8,715 bases of DNA, taken from the NCBI GenBank assembly GCA_947588775.1, contig CANPZQ010000084.1:1-8715 (forward strand), in the 5' to 3' direction. Within the stretch, counting starts at the first letter, position 1; each line of letters starts with the position of its first letter. Positions 1 through 8,246 of the stretch are shown piece by piece. This DNA comes from an uncultured Clostridia bacterium (lineage in GTDB: Bacteria; Bacillota; Clostridia; Oscillospirales; Ruminococcaceae). The notes under the pieces were generated by a model that worked only from the letters and a program-made list of their open reading frames with translations, searched no databases and had not been told where the DNA came from. The position numbers and the translations under genes were made by a program.

Positions 1-2468
1 TCGGGCATTTCGTCCTCATTTACCCTCGGGAATATAATAACGACCTTGTTCCCCGCCTTTTTAAACTCGGGGGATACGACGTCGGAGACCTTGCCCGTCG
101 TCACCGCAAAGGAGACGAGAGTCGGCGGGACGTCGAGATTTTCGAACGTTCCGCTCATGGAGTCCTTGCCGCCAATCGAGCCGACGCCGAGCTCCATTTG
201 CGCCCTGTACGCTCCGAGGAGAGCCGCAAGCGGCTTGCCCCAACGCTCGGGGTCATGCCCGGGGCGCTCAAAGTACTCCTGGAAGGTAAGATAGACGTCC
301 TCAAAAGACGCTCCCGTCGCAATCAGCTTGCAGATTGACTCGATTACAGCAAAGTACGCGCCGTGGTACGGACTTTCCTCCGTAAGAAACGGATTGTAGC
401 CCCACGACATGAAAGACACGTCGTCGGTGTGTCCGTTTTCAACCGAGATCTTCTGAACCATCGCCTGTATCGGGGTGAGCTGGTTTTTCCCGCCGAACGG
501 CATCAAAACGGTTCCCGCGCCGATGGTTGAGTCGAAGCGTTCCGAAAGCCCGCGCTTCGAGCAGATGTTCAAATCCTGCGCCATTGAGAGCATGTTATCT
601 TTGAAATTACCGCTTATCTCGCGTTTTTTGAGGGCAGGGGAGGCGGGCGCAATGTCGATATGCTTGTCCGCACCGTTTGAATTCAAAAATTCGCGGCTCA
701 GGTCGACTATTTTTTTGCCGTTCCAGTTCATAACGAGCCTCGGCTCGCTTTGAACCTTCGCCACGGGGCAGGCCTGAAGGTTTTCGGAATGCGCAAGCTC
801 CAAAAATCTCTCAACGTCCCCGGGGGCGACGACTACGGCCATTCTCTCCTGAGATTCCGAAATCGCAAGCTCGGTTCCGTCGAGGCCGTCGTACTTTTTT
901 GGAACGGCGTTCAAATCGATTTCCAACCCGTCGGCAAGCTCGCCGATGGCGACGGAAACGCCTCCCGCGCCGAAGTCGTTGCAGCGTTTAATCAGCCTTG
1001 AAGCCTCAGCGTTCCTGAAAAGCCTCTGGAGCTTTCTCTCCTCGGGCGCGTTGCCCTTTTGAACCTCCGCACCGCAGGTTTCGACCGAATGCGCGTTGTG
1101 CGCCTTCGAGGAACCGGTTGCGCCGCCGATTCCGTCGCGCCCCGTCGAGCCTCCGAGCAGTATTACAATGTCGCCCGGGGCCGGAACCTCTCTGCGGACG
1201 TTTTCCTGCGGGGTCGCAGCGATTACCGCGCCGATTTCCATGCGCTTCGCCGCATAGCCGGGGTGATAGATTTCGTCGACGATACCGGTCGCGAGCCCGA
1301 TTTGGTTGCCGTAGGAGGAATAACCAGCCGCCGCCGTAGTGACGATTTTTCTCTGCGGAAGCTTCCCGGGAATCGTTTCCGAAACGGGAACGGTCGGGTC
1401 GGCGGCTCCCGTAACGCGCATCGCGCCGTATACATAGGCGCGCCCGGAAAGCGGGTCGCGAATCGCGCCGCCTATGCAGGTAGCCGCGCCGCCGAAAGGC
1501 TCGATTTCGGTCGGGTGGTTGTGAGTTTCATTTTTAAAGAGCAGGAGCCACGGCTCCTTTTTGCCGTCCGCCTCAATCTCGATTTTAACGGTGCAGGCGT
1601 TGATTTCCTCCGATTCGTCGAGCTTCGGCAGTTTTCCGACAGATTTGAGATATTTGACCGCGACGGTCGCCAAATCCATCAGGCAAATCGGCTTTTTGTC
1701 GCCGACCCTGCGCCTCACCTCAAGGTACTCGTCGTAAGCCTTTTGCAAAAACTCGTCCTCAAACTTAACGCCGTCGATAACGGTGAGAAAAGTCGTGTGG
1801 CGGCAGTGATCCGACCAGTATGTGTCAATCATTCTGATCTCGGTGACGGTCGGGTCGCGGTGTTCCGATTTAAAGTAGTTTTGGCAGAACTCGATGTCGT
1901 CCGCGTCCATCGCGAGGTTATAATCCGATACAAACTTTTCAAGCCCCGCTCTGTCGAGCCTTGTGAAGCCCTCGAGCGTCTTTACCTCGGTCGGAATCTC
2001 ATATTTTACGACGAGCGTCTGCGGCTTTTCAAGGGCGGCCTCCCGCGCCTCGACGGGGTTGATAACATACTTTTTAATCTCCGCGATTTCCTCTTCGGAA
2101 AGCTCCCCGTAAAGGCAGTAGACCTTCGCCGAGCGAATGAGCGGGCGTTCGCCCTGAGAGATAATCTGAATGCACTGCGCGGCGGAATCCGCCCTCTGGT
2201 CGAACTGTCCGGGCAGGTACTCGACCGCGAAAACGGTCGCCCCGCCGGCGTCAATCTCCTCGGAGGCGACGTCAAGCTGCGGCTCCGAGAAAACGTTTTT
2301 TACCGAATAGTCAAAGAGCTCTTTCGAGATGTTTTCCGCGTCGTAGCGGTTAATCACCCGAACGTCCGTGAGGCTCTCGATACCGAGCAGGCCCCTAATA
2401 TCGCTCAAAAGAGCCTTAGCCTCGTTGGCGAGCTCCGGCTTTTTTTCAACAAAAATTCTGTATACCAT
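1..2468 (-). CDS. purL: Phosphoribosylformylglycinamidine (FGAM) synthase PurL, long single-chain type, 5' part only
   Basis: PurL converts FGAR, glutamine and ATP to FGAM in the cytoplasm, the fourth step of purine synthesis. The frame is open from the ATG at 2468 to the left edge, giving 822 residues. The start MVYRIFVEKK is preceded by GAGGTG five bases upstream, and this site overlaps the purD stop; the gap to purD is 9 bases. Motifs in order, all in one frame: SDHCRHTTF (residues 219-227), KNETHNHPTE (312-321, followed by IEPFGG), GGSTGRDG (439-446), NDFGAGG (about 497-503) and GGKDSM (766-771). These are the hallmark substrate and ATP-binding elements of both FGAM synthase halves. The N-terminal region before SDHCRH matches the single-chain PurL form that I associate with Clostridium and Streptococcus (clade II, about 1,240 residues in the family). 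If so, about 400 residues, including the C-terminal glutaminase domain, lie beyond the left edge. Identification is secure; the clade assignment is from memory. Confidence 0.96.
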   Translation of the reverse strand, partial: MVYRIFVEKKPELANEAKALLSDIRGLLGIESLTDVRVINRYDAENISKELFDYSVKNVFSEPQLDVASEEIDAGGATVFAVEYLPGQFDQRADSAAQCIQIISQGERPLIRSAKVYCLYGELSEEEIAEIKKYVINPVEAREAALEKPQTLVVKYEIPTEVKTLEGFTRLDRAGLEKFVSDYNLAMDADDIEFCQNYFKSEHRDPTVTEIRMIDTYWSDHCRHTTFLTVIDGVKFEDEFLQKAYDEYLEVRRRVGDKKPICLMDLATVAVKYLKSVGKLPKLDESEEINACTVKIEIEADGKKEPWLLLFKNETHNHPTEIEPFGGAATCIGGAIRDPLSGRAYVYGAMRVTGAADPTVPVSETIPGKLPQRKIVTTAAAGYSSYGNQIGLATGIVDEIYHPGYAAKRMEIGAVIAATPQENVRREVPAPGDIVILLGGSTGRDGIGGATGSSKAHNAHSVETCGAEVQKGNAPEERKLQRLFRNAEASRLIKRCNDFGAGGVSVAIGELADGLEIDLNAVPKKYDGLDGTELAISESQERMAVVVAPGDVERFLELAHSENLQACPVAKVQSEPRLVMNWNGKKIVDLSREFLNSNGADKHIDIAPASPALKKREISGNFKDNMLSMAQDLNICSKRGLSERFDSTIGAGTVLMPFGGKNQLTPIQAMVQKISVENGHTDDVSFMSWGYNPFLTEESPYHGAYFAVIESICKLIATGASFEDVYLTFQEYFERPGHDPERWGKPLAALLGAYRAQMELGVGSIGGKDSMSGTFENLDVPPTLVSFAVTTGKVSDVVSPEFKKAGNKVVIIFPRVNEDEMP

Positions 2469-2477
2469 CTTTTCACC

Positions 2478-3751
<1,274 letters not shown>

Positions 3752-3760
3752 CGCTCCTAA
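3752..3760 (-). promoter_or_regulatory. purD ribosome binding site, unusually close to the ATG
   Basis: The sense strand reads TATTAGGAGCG and then ATG at 3751. Only two bases separate GGAG from the ATG, whereas the other genes here have five to seven. The alternatives are an in-frame ATG at 3736 (giving MVVGGGG, 17 bases away) and an in-frame GTG at 3775 (no Shine-Dalgarno seen). ATG 3751 was kept because MKLKIMVVGGGG resembles the usual PurD N-terminus. The poor spacing suggests that the true start, or the translation rate, deserves checking. Confidence 0.5.
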
Positions 3761-3774
3761 TATATTTTTCCGCA

Positions 3775-3789
3775 CCCGGGCGGCCCGGG
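3775..3789. repeat. 15-base odd palindrome upstream of purD
   Basis: CCCGGGC-G-GCCCGGG is a perfect seven-base inverted repeat around one central base. It lies just 5' of purD in mRNA sense and overlaps the outer end of the larger inverted-repeat element by three bases (3787-3789). In the direction of transcription it is followed by an A-rich, not U-rich, stretch, so it does not look like an intrinsic terminator. Confidence 0.45.
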
Positions 3790-3805
3790 GCTCCGGGCGA
3801 TTGAC

Positions 3806-3872
3806 GCTCCCGCTGTCTTTGGCTTAAGCCGCGGGCTCCCGCGCCCCACCCGCCCGCCCCCACCGCTCCCGC
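3806..3872 (+). repeat. Three direct GCTCCCGC repeats about 30 bases apart
   Basis: GCTCCCGC occurs exactly at 3806-3813, 3835-3842 and 3865-3872, with spacings of 29 and 30 bases. A second direct repeat, GCGCCCCACCC, occurs at 3841-3851 and 3885-3895. They may reflect internal duplication within the GC-rich spacer or simply its low complexity. Confidence 0.5.
3844..3861 (-). promoter_or_regulatory. Putative G-quadruplex motif in the glyA-purD spacer, on the sense strand
   Basis: The minus strand, which is the mRNA sense, reads GGGGGCGGGCGGGTGGGG. This is four G tracts of at least three separated by single bases (C, C, T). One-base loops are known to favour very stable parallel quadruplexes, especially in RNA. 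It sits in the loop of the 13-bp stem of the spacer element and about 95 bases upstream of the purD start. An effect on purD expression is inference. Confidence 0.5.
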
Positions 3873-3914
3873 GTCAATCGCCCTGCGCCCCACCCATACT
3901 CAGGTTAAAACCCG

Positions 3915-5156
3915 TCAATAGCAATCCTCATAAATCGGGAACCTTGCGCAAAGCTCCTGAACCTCTTCGGAAACCCTGTCCTTCGTCCCCTCAAAATCGG
4001 TTACAACGTCGTAAATCCACCCGGCAATCTTTTCCATTTCCGCCTCGCGGAAGCCTCTCGACGTTACCGCCGGCGTGCCGACCCTTATTCCGCTGGTGAT
4101 GAACGGGCTCTGGGGGTCGTTCGGGACGGCGTTTTTGTTGACGGTGATGTGAACCTCGTCGAGGTTGTGCTCAAGCTGCTTTCCGGTAATCCCGAAATTC
4201 TGCAGATCGATCAGCATAAGGTGGTTGTCGGTTCCGCCCGAAACAAGGTTGAACCCGCGCTTTTTAAGCTCCTCGGCAAGCTTCGCCGCATTAGCGGCAA
4301 TCTGCTTCTGGTATTCTTTGAACTCGGGCTGCAACGCCTCTTTAAAGGCGACAGCCTTCGCGGCGATTATGTGCATAAGCGGTCCGCCCTGAACGCCCGG
4401 GAAGATTGCCTTGTCGATAGCCTTGGCGTACTCCTCCTTGCAGAGAATCATTCCGCCTCTCGGCCCGCGGAGGGTTTTATGGGTGGTAGTGGTGACAACG
4501 TCCGCGTACGGCACTGGACTTTGATGGAGCCCCGCGGCGACAAGCCCCGCGATGTGCGCCATGTCGACCATAAGGTAGGCCCCGGCCTTCTTTGCGATTT
4601 CCCCGAATCTCTTGAAATCAATCTCTCTCGGATAAGCCGACGCTCCCGCGAGAATCAGCTTCGGCTTGCACTCCAAAGCAAGCCTTTCGACCTCGTCGTA
4701 GTCGATTCTTCCGTTGGAATCTACGCCGTAGGGGACAATCTTAAAGTATTTTCCCGAGATGTTTACCGGCGAGCCGTGCGAGAGATGTCCGCCGTGGGCG
4801 AGGCTCATTGAAAGAACGGTGTCGCCGGGCTGCAAAAGCGCGAAGAAAACCGCAAGGTTCGCCGAAGCACCGCTGTGGGGCTGAACGTTCGCGTGTTCCG
4901 CGCCGAAAAGCTCGCAGGCGCGCTTGCGTGCGATTTCCTCGACCTCGTCGACGTATTGGCAGCCGCCGTAATAGCGGTGCGCGGGATAGCCCTCGGCGTA
5001 CTTGTTTGTAAGAACGGTTCCCGCCGCGAGCAAAACTCCCTTTGAAACTATATTTTCCGAGGCGATAAGCTCGATATTGTGCTGCTGTCTTTTAAGCTCG
5101 CGTTCCGAAGCCGCGTAAATTTCCTCGTCATACTGTCTGAGTTCCTTGAAATCCAT
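3915..5156 (-). CDS. glyA: Serine hydroxymethyltransferase GlyA
   Basis: GlyA is a cytoplasmic PLP enzyme that converts serine and THF to glycine and 5,10-methylene-THF. The protein has 413 residues, the normal bacterial length. The start MDFKELRQYDEEIY has GGAG seven bases upstream. Visible motifs are ELIASENIVS (29-38), NKYAEGYPAHRYYGG (51-65), the PLP-binding aspartate and histidine in VDMAHIAGLVAAG (D198, H201), and the Schiff-base lysine in TTTTHKTLRGPRGG (K227). FPGVQGGPL and the late SGIRVGTPAVTSRGF are also present. All catalytic elements are intact. It lies 24 bases downstream of the AICAR formyltransferase and 163 bases before purD. Within this operon it plausibly feeds glycine to PurD and one-carbon units, via methylene-THF, to the two formyltransferases. 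That linkage is inferred from context. Confidence 0.97.
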   Translation of the reverse strand: MDFKELRQYDEEIYAASERELKRQQHNIELIASENIVSKGVLLAAGTVLTNKYAEGYPAHRYYGGCQYVDEVEEIARKRACELFGAEHANVQPHSGASANLAVFFALLQPGDTVLSMSLAHGGHLSHGSPVNISGKYFKIVPYGVDSNGRIDYDEVERLALECKPKLILAGASAYPREIDFKRFGEIAKKAGAYLMVDMAHIAGLVAAGLHQSPVPYADVVTTTTHKTLRGPRGGMILCKEEYAKAIDKAIFPGVQGGPLMHIIAAKAVAFKEALQPEFKEYQKQIAANAAKLAEELKKRGFNLVSGGTDNHLMLIDLQNFGITGKQLEHNLDEVHITVNKNAVPNDPQSPFITSGIRVGTPAVTSRGFREAEMEKIAGWIYDVVTDFEGTKDRVSEEVQELCARFPIYEDCY

Positions 5157-5180
5157 GAAAATGCTCCTTTCGTAAATGAA

Positions 5181-6368
5181 TCAGTGATGGAAGAGCCTCA
5201 TTCCGGTAAAGGCCATCACCATATTGTATTTGTCGGCGCGCTCGATTACAACGTCGTCCCTAACCGAACCGCCCGGCTCGGCGACGTAGCTTACGCCGGA
5301 GCGGCGCGCCCTTTCGATGTTATCGTCAAACGGGAAGAACGCGTCGGAGCCGAGCGAAACCCCGCTGATTGAGCTAAGATACTCCTTCGCCTCCGCGTCG
5401 GTGAGCGGCTCGGGCTTTTCGGTGAAGTATTTTTCCCAAACGCCGTCGGCGCAGACGTCCTCTTCGTTTTTGTTGATATATCCGTCGATGATGTTGTCGC
5501 GGTCGGGCCTCTTAATCTCCGCCTTGAATGGCAGGTTGAGAACCTTTTCGTGCTGTCTTAGGAACCAAGTGTCGGCCTTGGTTCCCGCGAGGCGCGTGCA
5601 ATGGATTCTCGACTGCTGTCCCGCGCCTACGCCGATGGCCTGTCCGTCATACGCGAAGCAAACCGAGTTCGACTGCGTATACTTAAGGGTAATCAGCGAA
5701 ACAATCAAATCCCTCGCCGCGTCGTCGGGGAGATTTTTGTTTTTCGTGACGATGTTATTCAAAAGCTCGCGGTCGATTTTGAAATTGTTTCTTCCCTGCT
5801 CGAAGGTAATCCCGAAAACCTGCTTGTGCTCGACGGGCTCGGGGACGTAGTCGGGGTCGATTTTAAGAATCGTATACGCGCCCTTTTTCTTTGATTTGAG
5901 GATTTCGAGTGCTTCGGGTTCATATCCCGGGGCGATGATGCCGTCCGAAACCTCCCGCTTAATCATTGAAGCGGTGGTAACGTCGCAAACGTCGGAGAGC
6001 GCGACCCAGTCGCCGAAGGAGCACATTCTGTCGGTGCCTCTGGCCCTCGCATACGCGCACGCGAGAGGGGAGTCGTCGAGCCCCTCGATGTCGTCGACGA
6101 AGCAGGCTCTTTTAAGCTTGTCCGACAGCGGAATACCGACCGCCGCCGAGGTCGGGCTGACGTGCTTGAAGGACGTAACCGCCGGCAGTCCGAGGGCTTC
6201 CTTGAGCTCCTTGACAAGCTGCCATGAGTTGAACGCGTCAAGAAGGTTGATGTAGCCGGGCTTGCCGTTTAAAATTTCAAAGGGCAGCTCCGCGCCGTTT
6301 TCCATGAACACGCGCGACGGCTTCTGGTTGGGGTTGCAACCGTATTTCAGTAAAACTTCGTTAGACAT
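5181..6368 (-). CDS. purH: Free-standing AICAR formyltransferase (transformylase half of PurH)
   Basis: The enzyme transfers the formyl group of 10-formyl-THF to AICAR, giving FAICAR, the penultimate step to IMP. The protein has 395 residues and contains only the AICARFT domain. The N-terminal MGS-like IMP cyclohydrolase domain of ordinary PurH (about 520 residues) is absent, and that role is filled by the gene just upstream. Seen motifs: SFKHVSPTSAAVGIPLS with the catalytic Lys-His pair at K68-H69, YARARGTDRMCSFGD (106-120), SDGIIAPGYE (141-150), KYTQSNSVCFA (229-239), IGVGAGQQSRIHCTRLAG (245-262), SDAFFPFDDN (341-350) and a C-terminal RLFHH. From memory, these blocks match the human ATIC transformylase domain more closely than E. 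coli PurH. The ATG at 6368 has GGAG seven bases upstream and follows the previous gene by 12 bases. Confidence 0.95.
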   Translation of the reverse strand: MSNEVLLKYGCNPNQKPSRVFMENGAELPFEILNGKPGYINLLDAFNSWQLVKELKEALGLPAVTSFKHVSPTSAAVGIPLSDKLKRACFVDDIEGLDDSPLACAYARARGTDRMCSFGDWVALSDVCDVTTASMIKREVSDGIIAPGYEPEALEILKSKKKGAYTILKIDPDYVPEPVEHKQVFGITFEQGRNNFKIDRELLNNIVTKNKNLPDDAARDLIVSLITLKYTQSNSVCFAYDGQAIGVGAGQQSRIHCTRLAGTKADTWFLRQHEKVLNLPFKAEIKRPDRDNIIDGYINKNEEDVCADGVWEKYFTEKPEPLTDAEAKEYLSSISGVSLGSDAFFPFDDNIERARRSGVSYVAEPGGSVRDDVVIERADKYNMVMAFTGMRLFHH

Positions 6369-6380
6369 AAGCTCTCTCCT

Positions 6381-7100
6381 TTATTTAACATATTTATTTA
6401 CGATTCTTTGGACATGCTTCCCGCTCGCAATGTCGGTATACCTTACGAACAGCGAGATTTTGTTATCCTCATTTAACGCTTCCCAGATGTCACCGGTGAA
6501 CGCGTCGATGTCGTTCGGCACGCTCACGCGCTCCGGCTCTCCCTGAAACGTCGGCAGGGGGTTTCCGTCGCCGACATATGTGTGAATAAAGTGGCCGAGC
6601 CCGGCAATCGGCGCGTACTCGAAGGTATACCTCGCGCACTGCGAGCCGGCGGCGTCCTCGCTCTTTAAGATGGACATTTTATACCCGAACCCGCCGTCCG
6701 AAAAGTCGAGCTCCGCAGAAATTCTCGGTGTGAGATTGGGCGCGTCCGGCTCAAATTCCCGCGTCCTGAGCGCGCCCGCAAAGTCGCTTCCGAGGCGGAT
6801 TCCCTCGACGACGGTATCGGTCTGGTCGCCGTTTGTGACGATAAGCTTTCGGCCGATTTCGCGCACCGCCGCGTAGATAATAAGGCTCGGGTCCTCGACC
6901 TTTGAAGCGTCAAAGGGCTCGGTGAAAACCGCGCCGCCGCGCTCCGCAAAAACGCGGTTGCGGCTGTTCTGGCTCCTTCCCATAATGAAGTACGCCGCGA
7001 CGGCGTTTTTGCCGTCCTCCGAAAGCCCCGCGATGATTCCGCGGCCGACATAGGGGTCGCGGGTAAGCTCCTTAATCGTGTTAATCTTATAAATGTCCAT
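6381..7100 (-). CDS. purO: IMP cyclohydrolase, PurO-like (archaeal type family)
   Basis: The predicted role is ring closure of FAICAR to IMP, the last step of the pathway. The 239-residue protein resembles archaeal PurO as I remember it. The matches are an N-terminal DPYVGRGIIAG (15-25), GRSQNSRNRVF (41-51, compare SRSFPNR), a DPSLIIYAAVREIG segment, the NGDQTDT block (90-96, compare NGSHTD) and NLTPRIS (122-128). It is some 35 residues longer than the archaeal proteins, mostly towards the C-terminus. No signal peptide or membrane segment is seen. The ATG at 7100 has GGAG six bases upstream, and only one base separates it from the purN stop, so translational coupling is likely. The next gene lacks the cyclohydrolase domain of PurH, which supports this assignment. 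The symbol purO is by homology; a narrower bacterial name may apply. Confidence 0.88.
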   Translation of the reverse strand: MDIYKINTIKELTRDPYVGRGIIAGLSEDGKNAVAAYFIMGRSQNSRNRVFAERGGAVFTEPFDASKVEDPSLIIYAAVREIGRKLIVTNGDQTDTVVEGIRLGSDFAGALRTREFEPDAPNLTPRISAELDFSDGGFGYKMSILKSEDAAGSQCARYTFEYAPIAGLGHFIHTYVGDGNPLPTFQGEPERVSVPNDIDAFTGDIWEALNEDNKISLFVRYTDIASGKHVQRIVNKYVK

Positions 7101-7101
7101 T

Positions 7102-8235
7102 TTACTCTCCTTTGGTCAGTCCGTAAACGTACTCATTATAAAGCTTTCCGTTCTTATAAAACGCGTCCTTTAATACCCCTTCAAGCTCAAATCCCGCCTT
7201 TTCGAGAACCCTTCGGCTCGCGATATTGGGCTCAAAAATCGTTCCCTCTATACGCTGTATGTCGAGCCGCTCAAAGGCTTCGGCGCAGATCATCTTTGCC
7301 GCCGCCGACATAATTCCCATGCCGTAAAACTCCGGTATGAGGTAATAGCCGATAACCGCGGTTTTCTGCCCGATGTCGCCGAGCTTTTCGACCGAGATAT
7401 TTCCGACGGTCCTTCCGTCGACGGTGATTTTCGAGAAAACGCCGGTTCCGTCGGCTTCCTTCTTTTTCACAAGCTCCGAGATGAACCACTCTGCGTCGGC
7501 CACGGTATAGGGTTCGGGAATCCTGCCGCTAAGATACTTCCGGTCGATTTTGTTGATTGTTTCGGCAAGGCCGCCTGCGTCCGAAAGCTCCCACTTTTCG
7601 AGCGAAAACTTCGGCGTTTCGGGTTTGCGGAAGCACAAAAGCCGCCTGCAGAGCTTCTCCGCGGCCTCCGGCAGCAGCTTCCACTCCGCCTGCTCCATAA
7701 TTCTTCGCTGGAGCGTTTCGGGGGTGTCGCCGTCCTTGACCGCCACGGCCTTTTGCGCCAAAATTTCGCCGCCGTCGCAAATTTCGTTTACAAGGTGAAC
7801 CGTCGCGCCCGAAACCTTAACGCCCTTTTTGAGGGCCTCCTCGTGGACGTGAAGCCCGTAGTAGCCCTTGCCGCAAAACGACGGAATAAGCGCGGGATGA
7901 ACATTGATGATTCGGTTGGCGTAGCGTTTTGTGAAGTTTTCCGAGAGGATTGACAAAAACCCCGCAAAGATAATAACCTCCGCGCGGTGCTCTTCAATCG
8001 CGCCGATGATTTTTTCCTCGAATTCCTCGGCGGTCGCGCAGTCCTTTTTGGAAACCGTAACCGCGTCGATACCGGCGTTTTTCGCCCTTTCAAGGGCATA
8101 AACTCCGGCTTTTGAGGAAATAACGCATACGATTTCCCCGCTTACGAGAATCCCGGAGCTCTGCGCGTCGATAAGTGCCTGAAGGTTTGTTCCGCCGCCC
8201 GAAACAAGCACGGCGATTTTGATTTTTTCTGACAT
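7102..8235 (-). CDS. purN: Fusion protein: GAR formyltransferase PurN plus C-terminal GNAT acetyltransferase domain
   Basis: The N-terminal half is a folate-dependent GAR transformylase, which makes FGAR from GAR and 10-formyl-THF. In the 377 residues counted from ATG 8235 I see SGGGTNLQALI (from about 12), FAGFLSILS, the catalytic INVHPALIPS (N111, H113) and VNEICDGGEIL with the catalytic aspartate D154, so the triad is complete. PurN normally ends near residue 200. Here a second domain runs from about 207 to 377. It contains KFSLEKWELSDA, a GYYLIPEFYGMGIMSAA acetyl-CoA loop (about 296-312) and an EPNIASRRVLEKAGFELEG block. Together these are typical of RimJ/RimL-like GNAT N-acetyltransferases. 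There is no Met between residues about 180 and 306, so a separately started second protein is unlikely. The acceptor of the acetyltransferase is unknown. The gene lies 11 bases from the purM stop. Confidence 0.93.
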   Translation of the reverse strand: MSEKIKIAVLVSGGGTNLQALIDAQSSGILVSGEIVCVISSKAGVYALERAKNAGIDAVTVSKKDCATAEEFEEKIIGAIEEHRAEVIIFAGFLSILSENFTKRYANRIINVHPALIPSFCGKGYYGLHVHEEALKKGVKVSGATVHLVNEICDGGEILAQKAVAVKDGDTPETLQRRIMEQAEWKLLPEAAEKLCRRLLCFRKPETPKFSLEKWELSDAGGLAETINKIDRKYLSGRIPEPYTVADAEWFISELVKKKEADGTGVFSKITVDGRTVGNISVEKLGDIGQKTAVIGYYLIPEFYGMGIMSAAAKMICAEAFERLDIQRIEGTIFEPNIASRRVLEKAGFELEGVLKDAFYKNGKLYNEYVYGLTKGE

Positions 8236-8246
8236 ATCTGCCTCGC
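8236..8246 (-). promoter_or_regulatory. purN ribosome binding site that decides the start
   Basis: GAGG on the sense strand (8241-8244) lies five bases before ATG 8235, which gives MSEKIKIAVLVSGGGTN, a normal PurN N-terminus. The alternative GTG at 8250 would overlap the purM TGA and add five residues. It would also place the Shine-Dalgarno inside the coding sequence. ATG 8235 is therefore preferred. Confidence 0.7.

Larger units (their letters stand above)
3787..3891. repeat. 105-bp GC-rich element with 21-base imperfect terminal inverted repeats (MITE/REP-like candidate)
   Basis: The ends 3787-3807 and 3871-3891 are inverted repeats matching at 19 of 21 positions. The inner 13 bases are perfect (GGGCGATTGACGC at 3795-3807, GCGTCAATCGCCC at 3871-3883), and the outer five (GGGGC/GCCCC) are also perfect. 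Base count of the element is 81 G/C of 105 (77%). In RNA this folds as a 13-bp stem plus a 5-bp outer stem around a 63-base loop. Inside lie the palindrome GGCTTAAGCC (3821-3830), a GCGGG-CT-CCCGC inverted repeat (3831-3842) and a G-quadruplex motif. No clear target-site duplication is visible. It does not encode a protein. It could be a non-autonomous mobile repeat, an intergenic RNA-stabilising structure or a regulatory leader; which one is unknown. Confidence 0.6.

Noticed and set aside
3775..3807. Intrinsic terminator after glyA
   Set aside because: Strong hairpins exist, but in the direction of transcription they are followed by A-rich sequence, not a U tract. The downstream purD and purL continue the same pathway.
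3752..3893. Upstream extension of the purD second frame into the spacer (start near 3893)
   Set aside because: The translation there is low-complexity Gly/Arg/Ala sequence from the GC-rich repeat, and it runs out of frame over the true PurD N-terminus. Real PurD sequence in that frame begins only after the six-A site.
4149..4811. A 220-residue open frame on the plus strand
   Set aside because: It is antisense to glyA, shows no domain and no supported start, and is explained as a shadow of the glyA codon pattern.
5317..5850. A 177-residue open frame on the plus strand
   Set aside because: It is antisense to the conserved AICAR formyltransferase, has no recognisable family and is serine/leucine-rich shadow sequence.
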